A DNA stretch of 64,000 nucleotides, taken from positions 742,983 through 806,982 of the forward strand of contig JAIXQG010000002.1 in NCBI GenBank assembly GCA_027485835.1. The letters run 5' to 3'. How positions within the stretch are numbered: the stretch's first letter is position 1; each line of letters begins with the position of its first letter. The notes beneath the pieces were generated by a model that worked only from the letters and a program-made list of their open reading frames with translations, searched no databases and was not told where the DNA came from. The DNA comes from Alphaproteobacteria bacterium. Its GTDB lineage: Bacteria > Pseudomonadota > Alphaproteobacteria > UBA2136 > UBA6156. Positions 34,281 to 42,993 of this stretch are shown here, in pieces. The position numbers and the translations under genes are program-made.

Positions 34281-34925
34281 TTACCAGCCGGTGTGCGAGA
34301 AGAGGTCGGTTTCCGGATACCCCTTGAGGTCGAGCTCGACACGGGTGGCGAGGAAGGTGAGGGCGGTGTGCATGGCGGAATTGAGGCCCATTTCGGTCAG
34401 TTTGTCGGTGAGGATTTGATAGAGTTCGTGCAGATAGAGAACGTCCGACGCGGCGTAGTTCATCTGGCTTTCGGTCAGTTCTTCCGCTGCCCAATTGGAC
34501 ATTTGCTCGGTTTTGTCTAGTTCGACCCCAAGGAAGGTTTGGCAGAGGTTGCGCAGGTTGTGCTTACCCGGGCCCGGTTGGGTGAGCTTGCTAGCGATTT
34601 TGGTGCAGAAGCAAGGGTGGATATCCGGCAGGCCTAACCACTTTTGCAGCATGGCGAGGTCGAACCGTGCAAAGTGGAAGAGTTTGATAATGCGCGGGTC
34701 TTCCAGCAGTTTGCGCAGGTTGGGGGCGGAATAGTCGGAGCCGTCGAACTTGACCAGCCAGACGTTGCCGTTGCCGTCTCCCACCTGCGCGAGGCACAGG
34801 CGGTCGGTCACCAGCGAGAGGCCGGTGGTCTCGGTATCGATTGCTACCATACCGTTCGGGAAGGTGAGACCGGCGGGGAGGTCGTTGTGCACGAGGGTGA
34901 TGGTGGGGGTGGGGCGGGCTGTCAT
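34281..34925 (-). CDS. rnd: RNase D-type 3'-5' exoribonuclease (short form)
   Basis: A DEDDy exonuclease of 214 residues. Exo I is VAIDTETTGLSL, Exo II lies at FHFARFDLAML, and Exo III is NYAASDVLYLHELY with the Tyr. There are no HRDC domains, as in the short RNase D proteins of alphaproteobacteria. ATG 34925 was chosen; a longer frame runs upstream. It heads the rnd-kdsD-lptC-lptA-lptB operon. Confidence 0.92.
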   Translation of the reverse strand: MTARPTPTITLVHNDLPAGLTFPNGMVAIDTETTGLSLVTDRLCLAQVGDGNGNVWLVKFDGSDYSAPNLRKLLEDPRIIKLFHFARFDLAMLQKWLGLPDIHPCFCTKIASKLTQPGPGKHNLRNLCQTFLGVELDKTEQMSNWAAEELTESQMNYAASDVLYLHELYQILTDKLTEMGLNSAMHTALTFLATRVELDLKGYPETDLFSHTGW

Positions 34926-34969
34926 GGCCGCTAACCTAGGGGATTTGCGCCGATTTGGCAAGAAAGGCA

Positions 34970-34996
34970 AAAACGGCAGCTGTGGGGCTGCCGTTG
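34970..34996 (-). terminator. terminator after the secreted orphan at 35015
   Basis: AACGGCAGC and GCTGCCGTT form a nine-bp stem; on the minus strand a TTTTTG run follows. It separates this gene from rnd downstream on the same strand. Confidence 0.75.
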
Positions 34997-35014
34997 ATGC
35001 GGGGTTGGGGTGGC

Positions 35015-35485
35015 TTATTGTATCCGTTCGAGGCGGACGATGCCTTCCGGTTCGAAGCCGTTTTTTCGCGACTCGTAGTCCTCGAGGTCAACGATCAGGG
35101 CGTAGATATTGGTGCCCGGGCACATGGCGACGGCAGCGAAGATGCCGGTATCAACATGGTTGCGGCCAAACAACGCTGCGAGGTCGGCAAACTCGAGTGT
35201 TTTGAGTTTCTTGGCCACTTCGATGGCGTCGTCATCGTAGTTGCGTTGCAGAAAGCCATCTACGTGCTGTTGGAAGGCATGGTCGCTGCAGGCGTTGGTG
35301 CGAGCCGGTGCAAATGTGGCGCAGAGGGGGTCGCCATTGGTTTCCCAACAGATGCGGGCCGAATTTTGACCTATGTGCCAACTTCTCAGGTCGCTGTCAT
35401 TTGGTCGAGTTCCGAGGGGGAGCTCGTCGGCGAGGGCTGCGGATGCGATAAGTGTGAGGAAGGCGAAGGCGATGGGACGTTTCAT
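35015..35485 (-). CDS. secreted orphan protein
   Basis: A 156-residue product with a signal peptide (about 1-19, ASAALADE) and a soluble acidic body with four cysteines, which could form disulfides. The ATG at 35485 has a strong AAGGAG site. A frame extending upstream crosses the terminator at 35583 and is rejected. I recognise no family. A terminator on each side makes it a single-gene unit. Confidence 0.7.
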   Translation of the reverse strand: MKRPIAFAFLTLIASAALADELPLGTRPNDSDLRSWHIGQNSARICWETNGDPLCATFAPARTNACSDHAFQQHVDGFLQRNYDDDAIEVAKKLKTLEFADLAALFGRNHVDTGIFAAVAMCPGTNIYALIVDLEDYESRKNGFEPEGIVRLERIQ

Positions 35486-35582
35486 GGCGATTCTCCTTAT
35501 TTGAAACGTTTCGTATGCATGTAGTGTATGCGCTTTTGTGAGAATATCAAGGTGTGGCGGGATGATGTGATTGTTGGCTCGC

Positions 35583-35614
35583 AAAAAACCTCTCCCATGG
35601 GAGAGGTTTTTTTT
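35583..35614. terminator. bidirectional perfect-palindrome terminator
   Basis: AAAAAACCTCTCCC / GGGAGAGGTTTTTT is a perfect palindrome with T runs on both strands. It ends the PfpI-type gene on the minus strand and lies upstream of the secreted orphan. Confidence 0.85.
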
Positions 35615-35627
35615 GAAGTGGTGCGGT

Positions 35628-36197
35628 TTAGGCTGCGCGGCTGTGCTGGCCTTCTTCCACTTCCTCGATAATTTTGGCGATGAAAGCCTTAAGATCGGAC
35701 GGTTTGCGGGAGGTGATAAGGCCGTTGTCGGTGACGACTTCGGCGTCTTGCCAATCGGCTCCGGCATTGATCATGTCGGTTTTGATCGACGAGTAGGACG
35801 TGAGCTTGCGGCCTTGGACCACATCGGCCTCGGCCAGTAGCCATGGGCCATGGCAGATTGCGGCGACCGGTTTGCCCTGTTTGACAAATGATTGCACTAA
35901 TTGCACCGCTTGCGGGTTGGTGCGGAGTGTATCGGGATTAATGACACCGCCGGGCAGTACTAGTGCGTGGTAGGGCCAGTCGGTGCTGGATTCCAGAATC
36001 ACGTCGACCGGTACGGTATTGCCCCAGTCGCCGCCATCCCAGCCGCGAATCAGGCCTTCTTCTTTGGTATGGGAGGGGGCGCAGACGTGGACGGTGGCGC
36101 CCGCCTTACGGAGCTCGTTTAAAGGTGTTTCCAGTTCGGATTGTTCATAGCCATCGGTGGCGAGAATGAGAATGCGGCTTTCAGAGATGTTCGGCAT
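35628..36197 (-). CDS. DJ-1/PfpI family protein (protease/deglycase type)
   Basis: A 189-residue class I glutamine amidotransferase-like fold of the PfpI/YhbO type. The nucleophile elbow is AAICHGPWLLAEAD with the Cys and the following His; a Glu near SELETPL supplies the acid. VVTDNGLITSRKPSDL is the family C-terminal motif. YhbO-type members are described as protein or nucleotide deglycases and as stress proteins; which reaction this one does cannot be read from sequence. It is divergent from the 36399 gene. Confidence 0.9.
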   Translation of the reverse strand: MPNISESRILILATDGYEQSELETPLNELRKAGATVHVCAPSHTKEEGLIRGWDGGDWGNTVPVDVILESSTDWPYHALVLPGGVINPDTLRTNPQAVQLVQSFVKQGKPVAAICHGPWLLAEADVVQGRKLTSYSSIKTDMINAGADWQDAEVVTDNGLITSRKPSDLKAFIAKIIEEVEEGQHSRAA

Positions 36198-36398
36198 GGT
36201 TAGGTCTTTCTTCTGTTACAGGTTGGGTGACGCGGCGCGGGAGGAAAGGTTCCGTGTGAGGAAAAAACATCGCGGGTAAGTGTCTTTCCAAAAAAATATG
36301 CCGGAACGTACCGAAACGATGAACAAACAGTTGGATTGTGCATTATACTGGTGACGAGCCTTCATTAGGAAGGTATCCAACACAGGAGAAACCCCAGA

Positions 36399-37061
36399 AT
36401 GAACAAGATGTTGTATGTTGCCGCTGCGGCTGCTTTGGTGGCTGGCCAAGCCCACGCCCAAGTTATGGTGCAGCAGGTGGAAGAAACCACCACCGTGACC
36501 CACGAAGTACCGGCCAACCCGTATGCCGTGGTGCCGACCATGCCGACCACCACTACGACCACGTACTCCACCGTGGAAACCACGGCTGTAGGCAGTGCGC
36601 CGACCGTTGACCCGGCCCATATGGCGACCGTAAAGCTGGAAGATGGCACGACCACGCAATTCCCCGACAGTGCCGACAAGAGCTGGCAGGAATATGCCCG
36701 TGAAAAAGGCTATGACCGCTTTACCTTTGACCCCACCAGCGGCCTGTTTGTGGTGGGTAAGGGCGAAGCCGCGTTTGCCGGTAACTGGGACGAAAACGGC
36801 AACCGTATTGCTAAACCCGCGCCCAAGCCGGTGAAGAAGGCTAAGAAGGTTGTGACGGAAGAAACGGCGACCGAAGAGGCGCTTCCGGCAGAAGCGGCCC
36901 CTGCGGAGGCTGCTCCGGCTGAGGAGGCTCCGGCGGAAGAAACGCCTGCGGTGCAGCCTGCCAAGGAGCTAACTAAGGAACCGGTTGCGGATGCGATGCC
37001 TGCCACGCCTGCGAGCGAGGTGCCACCGGCTGATGCTGACAAGCATGGTAGCGGGCATTAA
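36399..37061 (+). CDS. secreted Thr/Ala/Glu/Pro-rich orphan protein
   Basis: A 220-residue product with a signal peptide (about 1-20, AHAQ). A Thr-rich segment (about 29-65) precedes a short folded-looking region (about 75-130; WQEYAREKGYDRFTFDPTSG). A long tail is rich in Ala, Glu, Pro and Lys with several copies of EAAPAE. Low-complexity tails of this kind often span the envelope, but I recognise no family. AGGAG lies before the start. Confidence 0.65.
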   Translation: MNKMLYVAAAAALVAGQAHAQVMVQQVEETTTVTHEVPANPYAVVPTMPTTTTTTYSTVETTAVGSAPTVDPAHMATVKLEDGTTTQFPDSADKSWQEYAREKGYDRFTFDPTSGLFVVGKGEAAFAGNWDENGNRIAKPAPKPVKKAKKVVTEETATEEALPAEAAPAEAAPAEEAPAEETPAVQPAKELTKEPVADAMPATPASEVPPADADKHGSGH

Positions 37062-37086
37062 GCGCCACAGGGCTGCTTGCGAAACA

Positions 37087-37112
37087 GACCGGCCTTAAGG
37101 GGTCGGTCTTGT
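37087..37112 (+). terminator. weak terminator-like hairpin before ftsL
   Basis: GACCGGCC-TTAA-GGGGTCGGTC stem followed by TTGTTTT. It would end the 36399 transcript just before ftsL. Confidence 0.45.
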
Positions 37113-37143
37113 TTTGGAGACTAGGCGCTGCTAGGTTGGGGGC

Positions 37144-37626
37144 ATGAGAAATAGTCTGGTGTTGTTGGCGGTATTGCTGAGTGTGGCGGCGTTTGCCGGC
37201 ATGATGCGTATCAAGACCGACGTACAGACCATGGACCGCAAGCGTTTGCAACTGGTGCGCGAGCGTGCCGATTTACGCGAAACCAAGCGGGTGCTTGAAG
37301 CGGAGTGGGCGTTGCTCGCCAGCCCCAGCCGCATGGAGCGTGTGGTGCAAACCATGGGGTATGTGCCTGCCACCGCGCTGGATGTGATTGCGCCGATGGA
37401 GGTTGTAAGTGCGACGGCACCGGTGGTGCGCGGGGTTTCTGGTAGTGCGGTGGCGGCGGTGTTGGCAGCCGGGTTTGTGAGTAACAGTGAAGTGGAGGGG
37501 AGTGGCCCTGCAATGGTGGCGGAGGGGACTTCTGGCACCACGACCGTACCTGTAGAGACCGCTTTACCGAGCGAGCCGGTTGAGGAGGTTTCCGGTACCG
37601 CCGAGCCGTTTGGAGTTGACCAATAA
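37144..37626 (+). CDS. ftsL: cell division protein FtsL-like
   Basis: FtsL joins FtsB and FtsQ in the divisome and helps activate FtsWI. The 160-residue product has a short cytoplasmic start, one membrane helix (about 3-21), a coiled coil (about 25-60, QTMDRKRLQLVRERADL) and the conserved SPSRMERVVQTMGYVP block (about 61-76). An Ala/Val/Ser/Thr-rich tail of about 80 residues follows, which most FtsL proteins lack. It lies just before ftsI, as expected, though far from rsmH. Confidence 0.85.
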   Translation: MRNSLVLLAVLLSVAAFAGMMRIKTDVQTMDRKRLQLVRERADLRETKRVLEAEWALLASPSRMERVVQTMGYVPATALDVIAPMEVVSATAPVVRGVSGSAVAAVLAAGFVSNSEVEGSGPAMVAEGTSGTTTVPVETALPSEPVEEVSGTAEPFGVDQ

Positions 37627-37643
37627 ACGCGCGGAGACGTGGC

Positions 37644-37672
37644 GGCCACCCTTGTGGGGTGGCTTCTTTTTA
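37644..37672 (+). terminator. terminator between ftsL and ftsI
   Basis: GCCACCC-TTGT-GGGGTGGC followed by TTCTTTTT. It would lower read-through from ftsL into ftsI, which is unusual for this pair. Confidence 0.7.
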
Positions 37673-37709
37673 CGCATGATGTAGCTTAATCATTATGTGA
37701 TTTGCCCAC

Positions 37710-37818
37710 TTTATAAAGGCTAGAAAGGCGGCCTGAAATGTTTTGTCCTCAGTTGCGTAGCCCGCTACGCGCCCTCGGCCAAAACATTCCATCCCATCCT
37801 TTCTATCTCTTTATAAAA
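37710..37818. repeat. palindromic intergenic element, family 3, between ftsL and ftsI
   Basis: A nearly continuous hairpin of 109 bp: TTTATAAAG / CTTTATAAA, TAGAAAGG / CCTTTCTA, AATGTTTTG / CAAAACATT, and GCGTAGC-CC-GCTACGC at the tip. No other copy is seen in the window. It ends 30 bp before the ftsI start. Confidence 0.8.
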
Positions 37819-37848
37819 TGATACAAACCAAACAATAATTAAGCTGGA

Positions 37849-39711
37849 ATGAGCCAATTTAAGAAGCCTTGGGAAAGTGCGCGTATTGGGAGAGGGGGGC
37901 GTGATGCCACGCCAGCCTTTACCCCGAAGCGGAGCACGATACAGCAGCGTCGGGTAAAGACCCACGCCGCGCGTGGCTTTATGCCGACCCGGGCGGAAAT
38001 GGTGGAAAGCGGTGTTGCCGCGCACTTCCGCGCCATGATTGTGATGGGCGTGCTGACGCTGGCGTTTGCCGGTGTGGGCGCCAAGCTGGCGTATGTCGGG
38101 TTGATGCCCCCGGCCGAACCGCGGGCGAGCATCCGTGAAATGCCGAAGGAAACCTTGCGGCGTGGCAATATTTACGACCGCAATAACGTGCTGCTGGCGG
38201 CGACGTTGAAGGTGTACAGCCTGTATGCCGACCCGAAGCGGATTTTGGACCCGCAGGAGGTGGTGCGCCGCTTGCCGTTGGCGTTACCGGAGCTGGATAT
38301 GACACGGTTGAAGGCGCAGTTGGAGGACCCGAGCCGTCGGTTTATCTGGATCAAGCGGCGGTTGTCTCCGGATGAAGCGCAGAAAGTGAATGCGTTGGGT
38401 TTGCCGGGGTTGGAGTTCCGTGAAGAGTTTGTGCGCGTGTACCCGCACAAGAACCTGGCCAGCCACGTGCTGGGTGCGGTGGATGTGGACAACAATGGCT
38501 TGGCCGGAGTGGAGCGCGGCTTCAACACGCAATTGGCGGCGGGTGAGGATATCCACTTAGGGCTTGATGTACGTTTGCAGGAAATGCTGCGTCGGCGGTT
38601 GATTGAGATGAAGGACAAGAGCGAAAGCAAGGCTGCCTGGGCCTTGGTGATGAAGGCGCCGACCCGTGAGATTGTGGCGTTGGTGAGCTTGCCCGACTAT
38701 GACCCCAACCACCTTGGCAAGGCCACACCTGCCGAGATGTTTAACCACGTGACGTTGGGTAGCTATGAAATGGGGAGTACCTTCAAGCTGTTTACCTTGG
38801 CGCAGGGGTTGGTGGAGAAGAAGATTACGCCGGATACGCTGATTGACGCGCGGACGCCGATTTCGATTGGTCGGTACACGATTAAGGACTTCCATGCCAA
38901 GAAGGCGATTTTGACGGCGAATGAAGTGCTGCGGTATTCGTCTAACATCGGGGCGGCCAAGATTGCCGACATGAGCGGGCCTGCGGCGCAGAAGGAATTT
39001 ATGGCTAAATTGGGTATGTTGGAGCCTATTCAGACCGGCATACCGGAAGTGGGGAACGTGCGTTACCCGAATAACTGGGGGCGGATTCAGACGTTTACCA
39101 TTTCGTTTGGGCACGGCATGAGCGTGACACCCGTGCACCTTGTGAATGCGGTGGCGACGCTGGCTGACGGCTATGTGAAGCACCCCAGCGTGTTGCTGGG
39201 CGGTGTGAGCACGACCCAGCCGCGGCGGATGATTGATGACGCCACGCTGGAGCAGATTCACGTACTGATGCGCGACGTGGTGTTGAACGGTAGCGGCCGC
39301 AGCAGCCAAGTGATTGGCTATGATATTGGCGGTAAGACAGGTACGGCAGAAAAGATTGTGGGCCGCGGGTATGCCAAGGATAAAAACCGCGTGAGCTACG
39401 TGGGCGTGCTGCCAATGAAGAACCCGGAATACATCACGCTGGTGATGCTGGATGAGCCGAAGAAGGGCTATGAAACCGGCGGTAAAAGTGCGGCACCGGT
39501 AGTGGGTGACTTTTACCGCGATCTGACCCAGCTTGCCGCGTTGAAACCGGATATGGACGAGGTGACCGCCTACCGCGCGCTGCTGGATAAGACCAAGCGC
39601 AAGTATGACGACCCGTGGCAGACCTATGTGTTAAGTGACTTCCGGACCAAGCGCGGCAGTGCGGGAGGGGTGCAGTTGAGGCCCGACGCCGCTGGAGCAG
39701 CTGTTGATTAA
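37849..39711 (+). CDS. ftsI: peptidoglycan transpeptidase FtsI (PBP3)
   Basis: The class B penicillin-binding protein that cross-links septal peptidoglycan with FtsW. The 620-residue product has a cytoplasmic N-terminus of about 60 residues, a membrane helix (about 62-82), the PBP dimer domain (about 97-235, RRGNIYDRNN), and the transpeptidase domain with Ser310 in SxxK (GSTFK), SxN at 364-366 (SSN) and KTGT at 496-499. The C-terminal tail after about 555 is longer than in E. coli. ATG 37849 has no strong SD site. murE follows after 82 bp. Confidence 0.95.
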   Translation: MSQFKKPWESARIGRGGRDATPAFTPKRSTIQQRRVKTHAARGFMPTRAEMVESGVAAHFRAMIVMGVLTLAFAGVGAKLAYVGLMPPAEPRASIREMPKETLRRGNIYDRNNVLLAATLKVYSLYADPKRILDPQEVVRRLPLALPELDMTRLKAQLEDPSRRFIWIKRRLSPDEAQKVNALGLPGLEFREEFVRVYPHKNLASHVLGAVDVDNNGLAGVERGFNTQLAAGEDIHLGLDVRLQEMLRRRLIEMKDKSESKAAWALVMKAPTREIVALVSLPDYDPNHLGKATPAEMFNHVTLGSYEMGSTFKLFTLAQGLVEKKITPDTLIDARTPISIGRYTIKDFHAKKAILTANEVLRYSSNIGAAKIADMSGPAAQKEFMAKLGMLEPIQTGIPEVGNVRYPNNWGRIQTFTISFGHGMSVTPVHLVNAVATLADGYVKHPSVLLGGVSTTQPRRMIDDATLEQIHVLMRDVVLNGSGRSSQVIGYDIGGKTGTAEKIVGRGYAKDKNRVSYVGVLPMKNPEYITLVMLDEPKKGYETGGKSAAPVVGDFYRDLTQLAALKPDMDEVTAYRALLDKTKRKYDDPWQTYVLSDFRTKRGSAGGVQLRPDAAGAAVD

Positions 39712-39793
39712 GTGTGTGGTTAATCGTTTCAACCTCATACCGGAGCCGAATGAGACGGTGTTGGCACACCGGAGAACAAGTTAGGAGAGAGAG

Positions 39794-41239
39794 ATGAAAT
39801 TTTCGGATATTTTGGGACAGCCGGTAGAGGCGGATTTTGACGTTGCCAACATGTGCGACGATACACGTAAGCTGGCGGCAGGTGATGTGTTTGTGTGGGA
39901 TAGCCGTGTGGCGCCGAAGCAGGATGTGGTGGCGTTGGTGGCCGATGCTAAGGCCCGTGGGGCTGCGGCGGTTGTGACCGATGTGGCGGTGGAAGGGGCG
40001 ATTCAGGTTGCGAATGCGGGTGAGGTGCTCTCGCGTTATGCCGCGCTGCGGTGGCCCGAACAGCCGCCGGTGATGCTGGGTGTGACTGGCACCAGCGGCA
40101 AGACCAGTGTGGTGTGGTTTGGCCGCCAGCTAGCCCAGTTGAGTGGTGTGAATGCTGCGAGCGTGGGGACGCTGGGTGTGATGCGCAAGGACGAGGATGT
40201 GGAGACCGAATACACCGGATTTACCAGCCCGACGGCGTTGAAAACCGGACCGATTTTGCAGGCGTTGGCGCGTGAGAAGGTGCAGACCTGTTTGTTGGAA
40301 GTGAGTAGCCACGCGCTGGTGTTGAACCGTGTGGACGCGGTAAAATTTAAAGCCGCGGGGCTGACGAATATTACGCAGGACCATTTGGATTTCCATGGTG
40401 ATTTGGCGGAGTATCATGCCGCGAAACTGCGCCTGTTTGCCGAGGTGTTGCCGGAGGATGGTACGGCGGTGTTGAATATCGGCCGGATGGAAACCCTGCC
40501 TGCCGCCAGTGTGGCCAAACAGCGTGGCTGCCGCGTACTGAGCGTCGGCACGGCCAATGCCGAACTTGTAGCCGAAGTGGTGGAAGCCAACGGGCGCGGG
40601 CTGCAACTGAATTTGAAATATGATGCGGTGCCGGTACCGGTGCATGTGCCGCTGATCGGGACGTTCCAAGCCGAAAATCTGGCTGTGGCGTTGGGTTTAT
40701 TGGTGGGGAGCGGACATGATTGGAAGAAGGTATCCGGTGCCGTAAGCCGCATGACGGCGGTGCCGGGGCGGATGGAAGTGGTGAAGAGCGCGCCGACGCA
40801 GCCGAGTGTGGTGGTGGATTACGCCCACAAGCCGGATGCGTTGCAGCGGGCGTTGGAGAGTTTGCGTCCGGTAGTAAAGGGCAATGGCAAGCTGCGTGTG
40901 GTGTTTGGCTGCGGTGGTAACCGTGATGCGACCAAGCGGCCGATGATGGGTAAAATTGCGGCGCAGTTGGCGGACGTGGTGTATGTGACGGATGATAACC
41001 CACGGAAGGAGAATGCGGCGGAGATACGGGCGCAGGTGTTGGCCGGTGTAACGGCGGGCGGTGCCAAGGGCTTGGAGTTTGACGACCGCAAGGCCGCGAT
41101 TGCGGCGGCGATTGCCGATGGCGGGCCGGAAGACGTGGTGCTGATTGCCGGTAAGGGCCATGAGAGCGGCCAGATTGTGGGGGATGAGGTGCACCCGTTT
41201 GACGACCGCGTTGTGGCGCGTGAGGTGTTGGGTGGTTAG
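39794..41239 (+). CDS. murE: UDP-MurNAc-tripeptide ligase MurE (meso-DAP type)
   Basis: Adds meso-diaminopimelate to UDP-MurNAc-dipeptide using ATP. The 481-residue product has the Mur ligase P-loop (GVTGTSGKTSVVWF), the DHLDFHG block, and DNPRKE near the C-terminus, the motif for binding DAP instead of Lys. A strong GAGAGAG site lies before the start. MurF, which usually follows, is missing; the next gene is a secreted protein on the other strand. Confidence 0.95.
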   Translation: MKFSDILGQPVEADFDVANMCDDTRKLAAGDVFVWDSRVAPKQDVVALVADAKARGAAAVVTDVAVEGAIQVANAGEVLSRYAALRWPEQPPVMLGVTGTSGKTSVVWFGRQLAQLSGVNAASVGTLGVMRKDEDVETEYTGFTSPTALKTGPILQALAREKVQTCLLEVSSHALVLNRVDAVKFKAAGLTNITQDHLDFHGDLAEYHAAKLRLFAEVLPEDGTAVLNIGRMETLPAASVAKQRGCRVLSVGTANAELVAEVVEANGRGLQLNLKYDAVPVPVHVPLIGTFQAENLAVALGLLVGSGHDWKKVSGAVSRMTAVPGRMEVVKSAPTQPSVVVDYAHKPDALQRALESLRPVVKGNGKLRVVFGCGGNRDATKRPMMGKIAAQLADVVYVTDDNPRKENAAEIRAQVLAGVTAGGAKGLEFDDRKAAIAAAIADGGPEDVVLIAGKGHESGQIVGDEVHPFDDRVVAREVLGG

Positions 41240-41250
41240 GCCTAGCTAGC

Positions 41251-41281
41251 AAAAGACCCTCGTTGGAGCGGGGGTCTTTTG
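41251..41281. terminator. bidirectional terminator after murE
   Basis: AAAAGACCCTCG and CGGGGGTCTTTT form a long stem with T runs on both strands, so it serves murE and the convergent gene at 41299. Confidence 0.85.
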
Positions 41282-41298
41282 CTTAACCCGCGGGCGGG

Positions 41299-41745
41299 TT
41301 AACGGCGGGTGATCATCTCCTGTACCAGTGGAGGGAAGGAGGTGGCGCCTGTGATTTTCTGGGCGGGGGTGATTGCCTTGCAGGCTTTTCCGTCGAAGGC
41401 GTGGAAGGTGATGCTGGCGGCATCGGGATGGGCTTTGACGGGTTGGAAGACTACGAAAAGCTGTTTGGCTTCGCGGAGTGCGGTGACGTTGGCAAGCTTT
41501 GCCTTCAGCTGGTTTGGCAAAACGGTGCCGTGCCATTTCGGCTGGAAGGTGAGGGTGCCTGTGGCGAAGTGGCTGTTGGTAACGCTGTAGCCGATGCTGT
41601 CTTCCGGCAGGGCTTTTATGTAGTTGTTACTGCAGGTCGCGGTCATTTCATAGTCCGTTTCCGAACTGAAGGGGATGTCTGCTTCTTGAGCCATAACGCT
41701 CAGAGGAACGAATAGGGAGATAAGCAAGAGGGGGATGCGGCGCAT
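41299..41745 (-). CDS. secreted orphan in the murF slot
   Basis: A 148-residue product with a signal peptide (about 1-19, SVMAQEAD) and a soluble, beta-rich body with two Cys (MTATCSNN and GKACKAI). ATG 41745 has a strong AAGGAG site. It points against the dcw genes and lies where murF is found in most bacteria, between murE and mraY. No family is recognised and there is no resemblance to MurF. Confidence 0.7.
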   Translation of the reverse strand: MRRIPLLLISLFVPLSVMAQEADIPFSSETDYEMTATCSNNYIKALPEDSIGYSVTNSHFATGTLTFQPKWHGTVLPNQLKAKLANVTALREAKQLFVVFQPVKAHPDAASITFHAFDGKACKAITPAQKITGATSFPPLVQEMITRR

Positions 41746-41897
41746 TGTTATTCTCCTTGAGAGGGATTCCTGAGGGGATTGTAAGATGTGGGGCTCAAAA
41801 TACAAGGGGGGCGGGCGGTGCTGGATTTTGAGGCATTTTGAGGCGCTGGCGTGGGGCGGGGGCTGGTGTTCGGCCGGAAATGGCGTGATACTGGGGC

Positions 41898-42980
41898 ATG
41901 ATTCCTGCCCTTCTGTTGCCCCTTGTGGATTATGTGAACTGGTTCAACGTGTTCCAGTACTTAACGGTACGAGGCGGTGCCGCCATGTTTACCGCGTTTT
42001 TGCTGTGGCTGGTGTTTGGCAGCCGCTTGGTTGTGGCTTTCCGTGTGTGGCAAAAGGGCGGGGAGACGGTAAAGGCGATTTTGCCGCACCAAGGCAAGGC
42101 CGGTACGCCCAGCATGGGCGGTATTGGTGTGGTGGGGGCGGTGGTGATTGCGACCCTGCTGTGGGCCAACCTGACCAATGGTTATGTGTGGCTGTTGCTG
42201 TTTTTGCTGGTGGGGTTTGGCGCGATTGGTTTTATGGACGACTACCTGAACCTGACGCGGCGCTGGAAAAAGGGTTTGCCCGGTAAGTTGCGTTTGGTGC
42301 TGGGGGCGTTTATTTCGACCGTGTTTTTGCTGGGGTATGTGTACGTGAACGGTACCGCGGTTTCGACCGAGATTTACTTCCCGTTTTTGAAAGAACTGGT
42401 GGTGGGGATTGGTATTTGGGGGTTTGTAACCTTTGGCGTGTTGGTGATGGTGGGCACGGCGAATGCGGTCAACCTCACTGACGGTTTGGATGGTTTGGTG
42501 AGCATGCCGGTGGTGTTGGTGGCGACCACTATGGCGATTTTGGCGTATGTGATGGGGCGTGTGGACTTTACCGCGTATTTGCACCTGCCGCACATCGCCG
42601 GAAGTGGTGAGATTGCGGTGATGTGTGCGGCGCTGGCGGGCGCGATGCTGGGCTTTTTGTGGTACAATGCGCCGCCGGCACGCATCTTTTTAGGCGACAG
42701 CGGCAGCCTGCCGGTGGGCGCGTTTTTGGGTGGTGTAGCGGTGATGATCAAGCAGGAGTTTGCGCTGCTGATTATCGGTGGGTTGTTTGTGGTGGAGACG
42801 CTGAGTGTGATGATTCAGGTGGCCGGTTACAAGCTGACGCGTAAGCGCATATTTAGAATGGCGCCGTTACACCACCACTTTGAGCAGTTGGGTTGGCCGG
42901 AAAGCACGATCGTGATCCGGTTTTGGATCTGCAGCGTGATTTTGGCGCTGATTGGCCTTGCCACGTTGAAGTTACGCTAG
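41898..42980 (+). CDS. mraY: phospho-MurNAc-pentapeptide translocase MraY
   Basis: Moves phospho-MurNAc-pentapeptide onto undecaprenyl phosphate, giving lipid I. The 360-residue product has about ten membrane helices and the family motifs: FMDDYLNL (catalytic Asp pair), NAVNLTDGLDGL, APPARIFLGDSGSL and the His triad MAPLHHHFEQLGW. Length is as expected. Since the upstream neighbour is on the other strand, mraY must start a new transcript. Confidence 0.96.
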   Translation: MIPALLLPLVDYVNWFNVFQYLTVRGGAAMFTAFLLWLVFGSRLVVAFRVWQKGGETVKAILPHQGKAGTPSMGGIGVVGAVVIATLLWANLTNGYVWLLLFLLVGFGAIGFMDDYLNLTRRWKKGLPGKLRLVLGAFISTVFLLGYVYVNGTAVSTEIYFPFLKELVVGIGIWGFVTFGVLVMVGTANAVNLTDGLDGLVSMPVVLVATTMAILAYVMGRVDFTAYLHLPHIAGSGEIAVMCAALAGAMLGFLWYNAPPARIFLGDSGSLPVGAFLGGVAVMIKQEFALLIIGGLFVVETLSVMIQVAGYKLTRKRIFRMAPLHHHFEQLGWPESTIVIRFWICSVILALIGLATLKLR

Positions 42981-42993
42981 GAAAGGATTCGCC

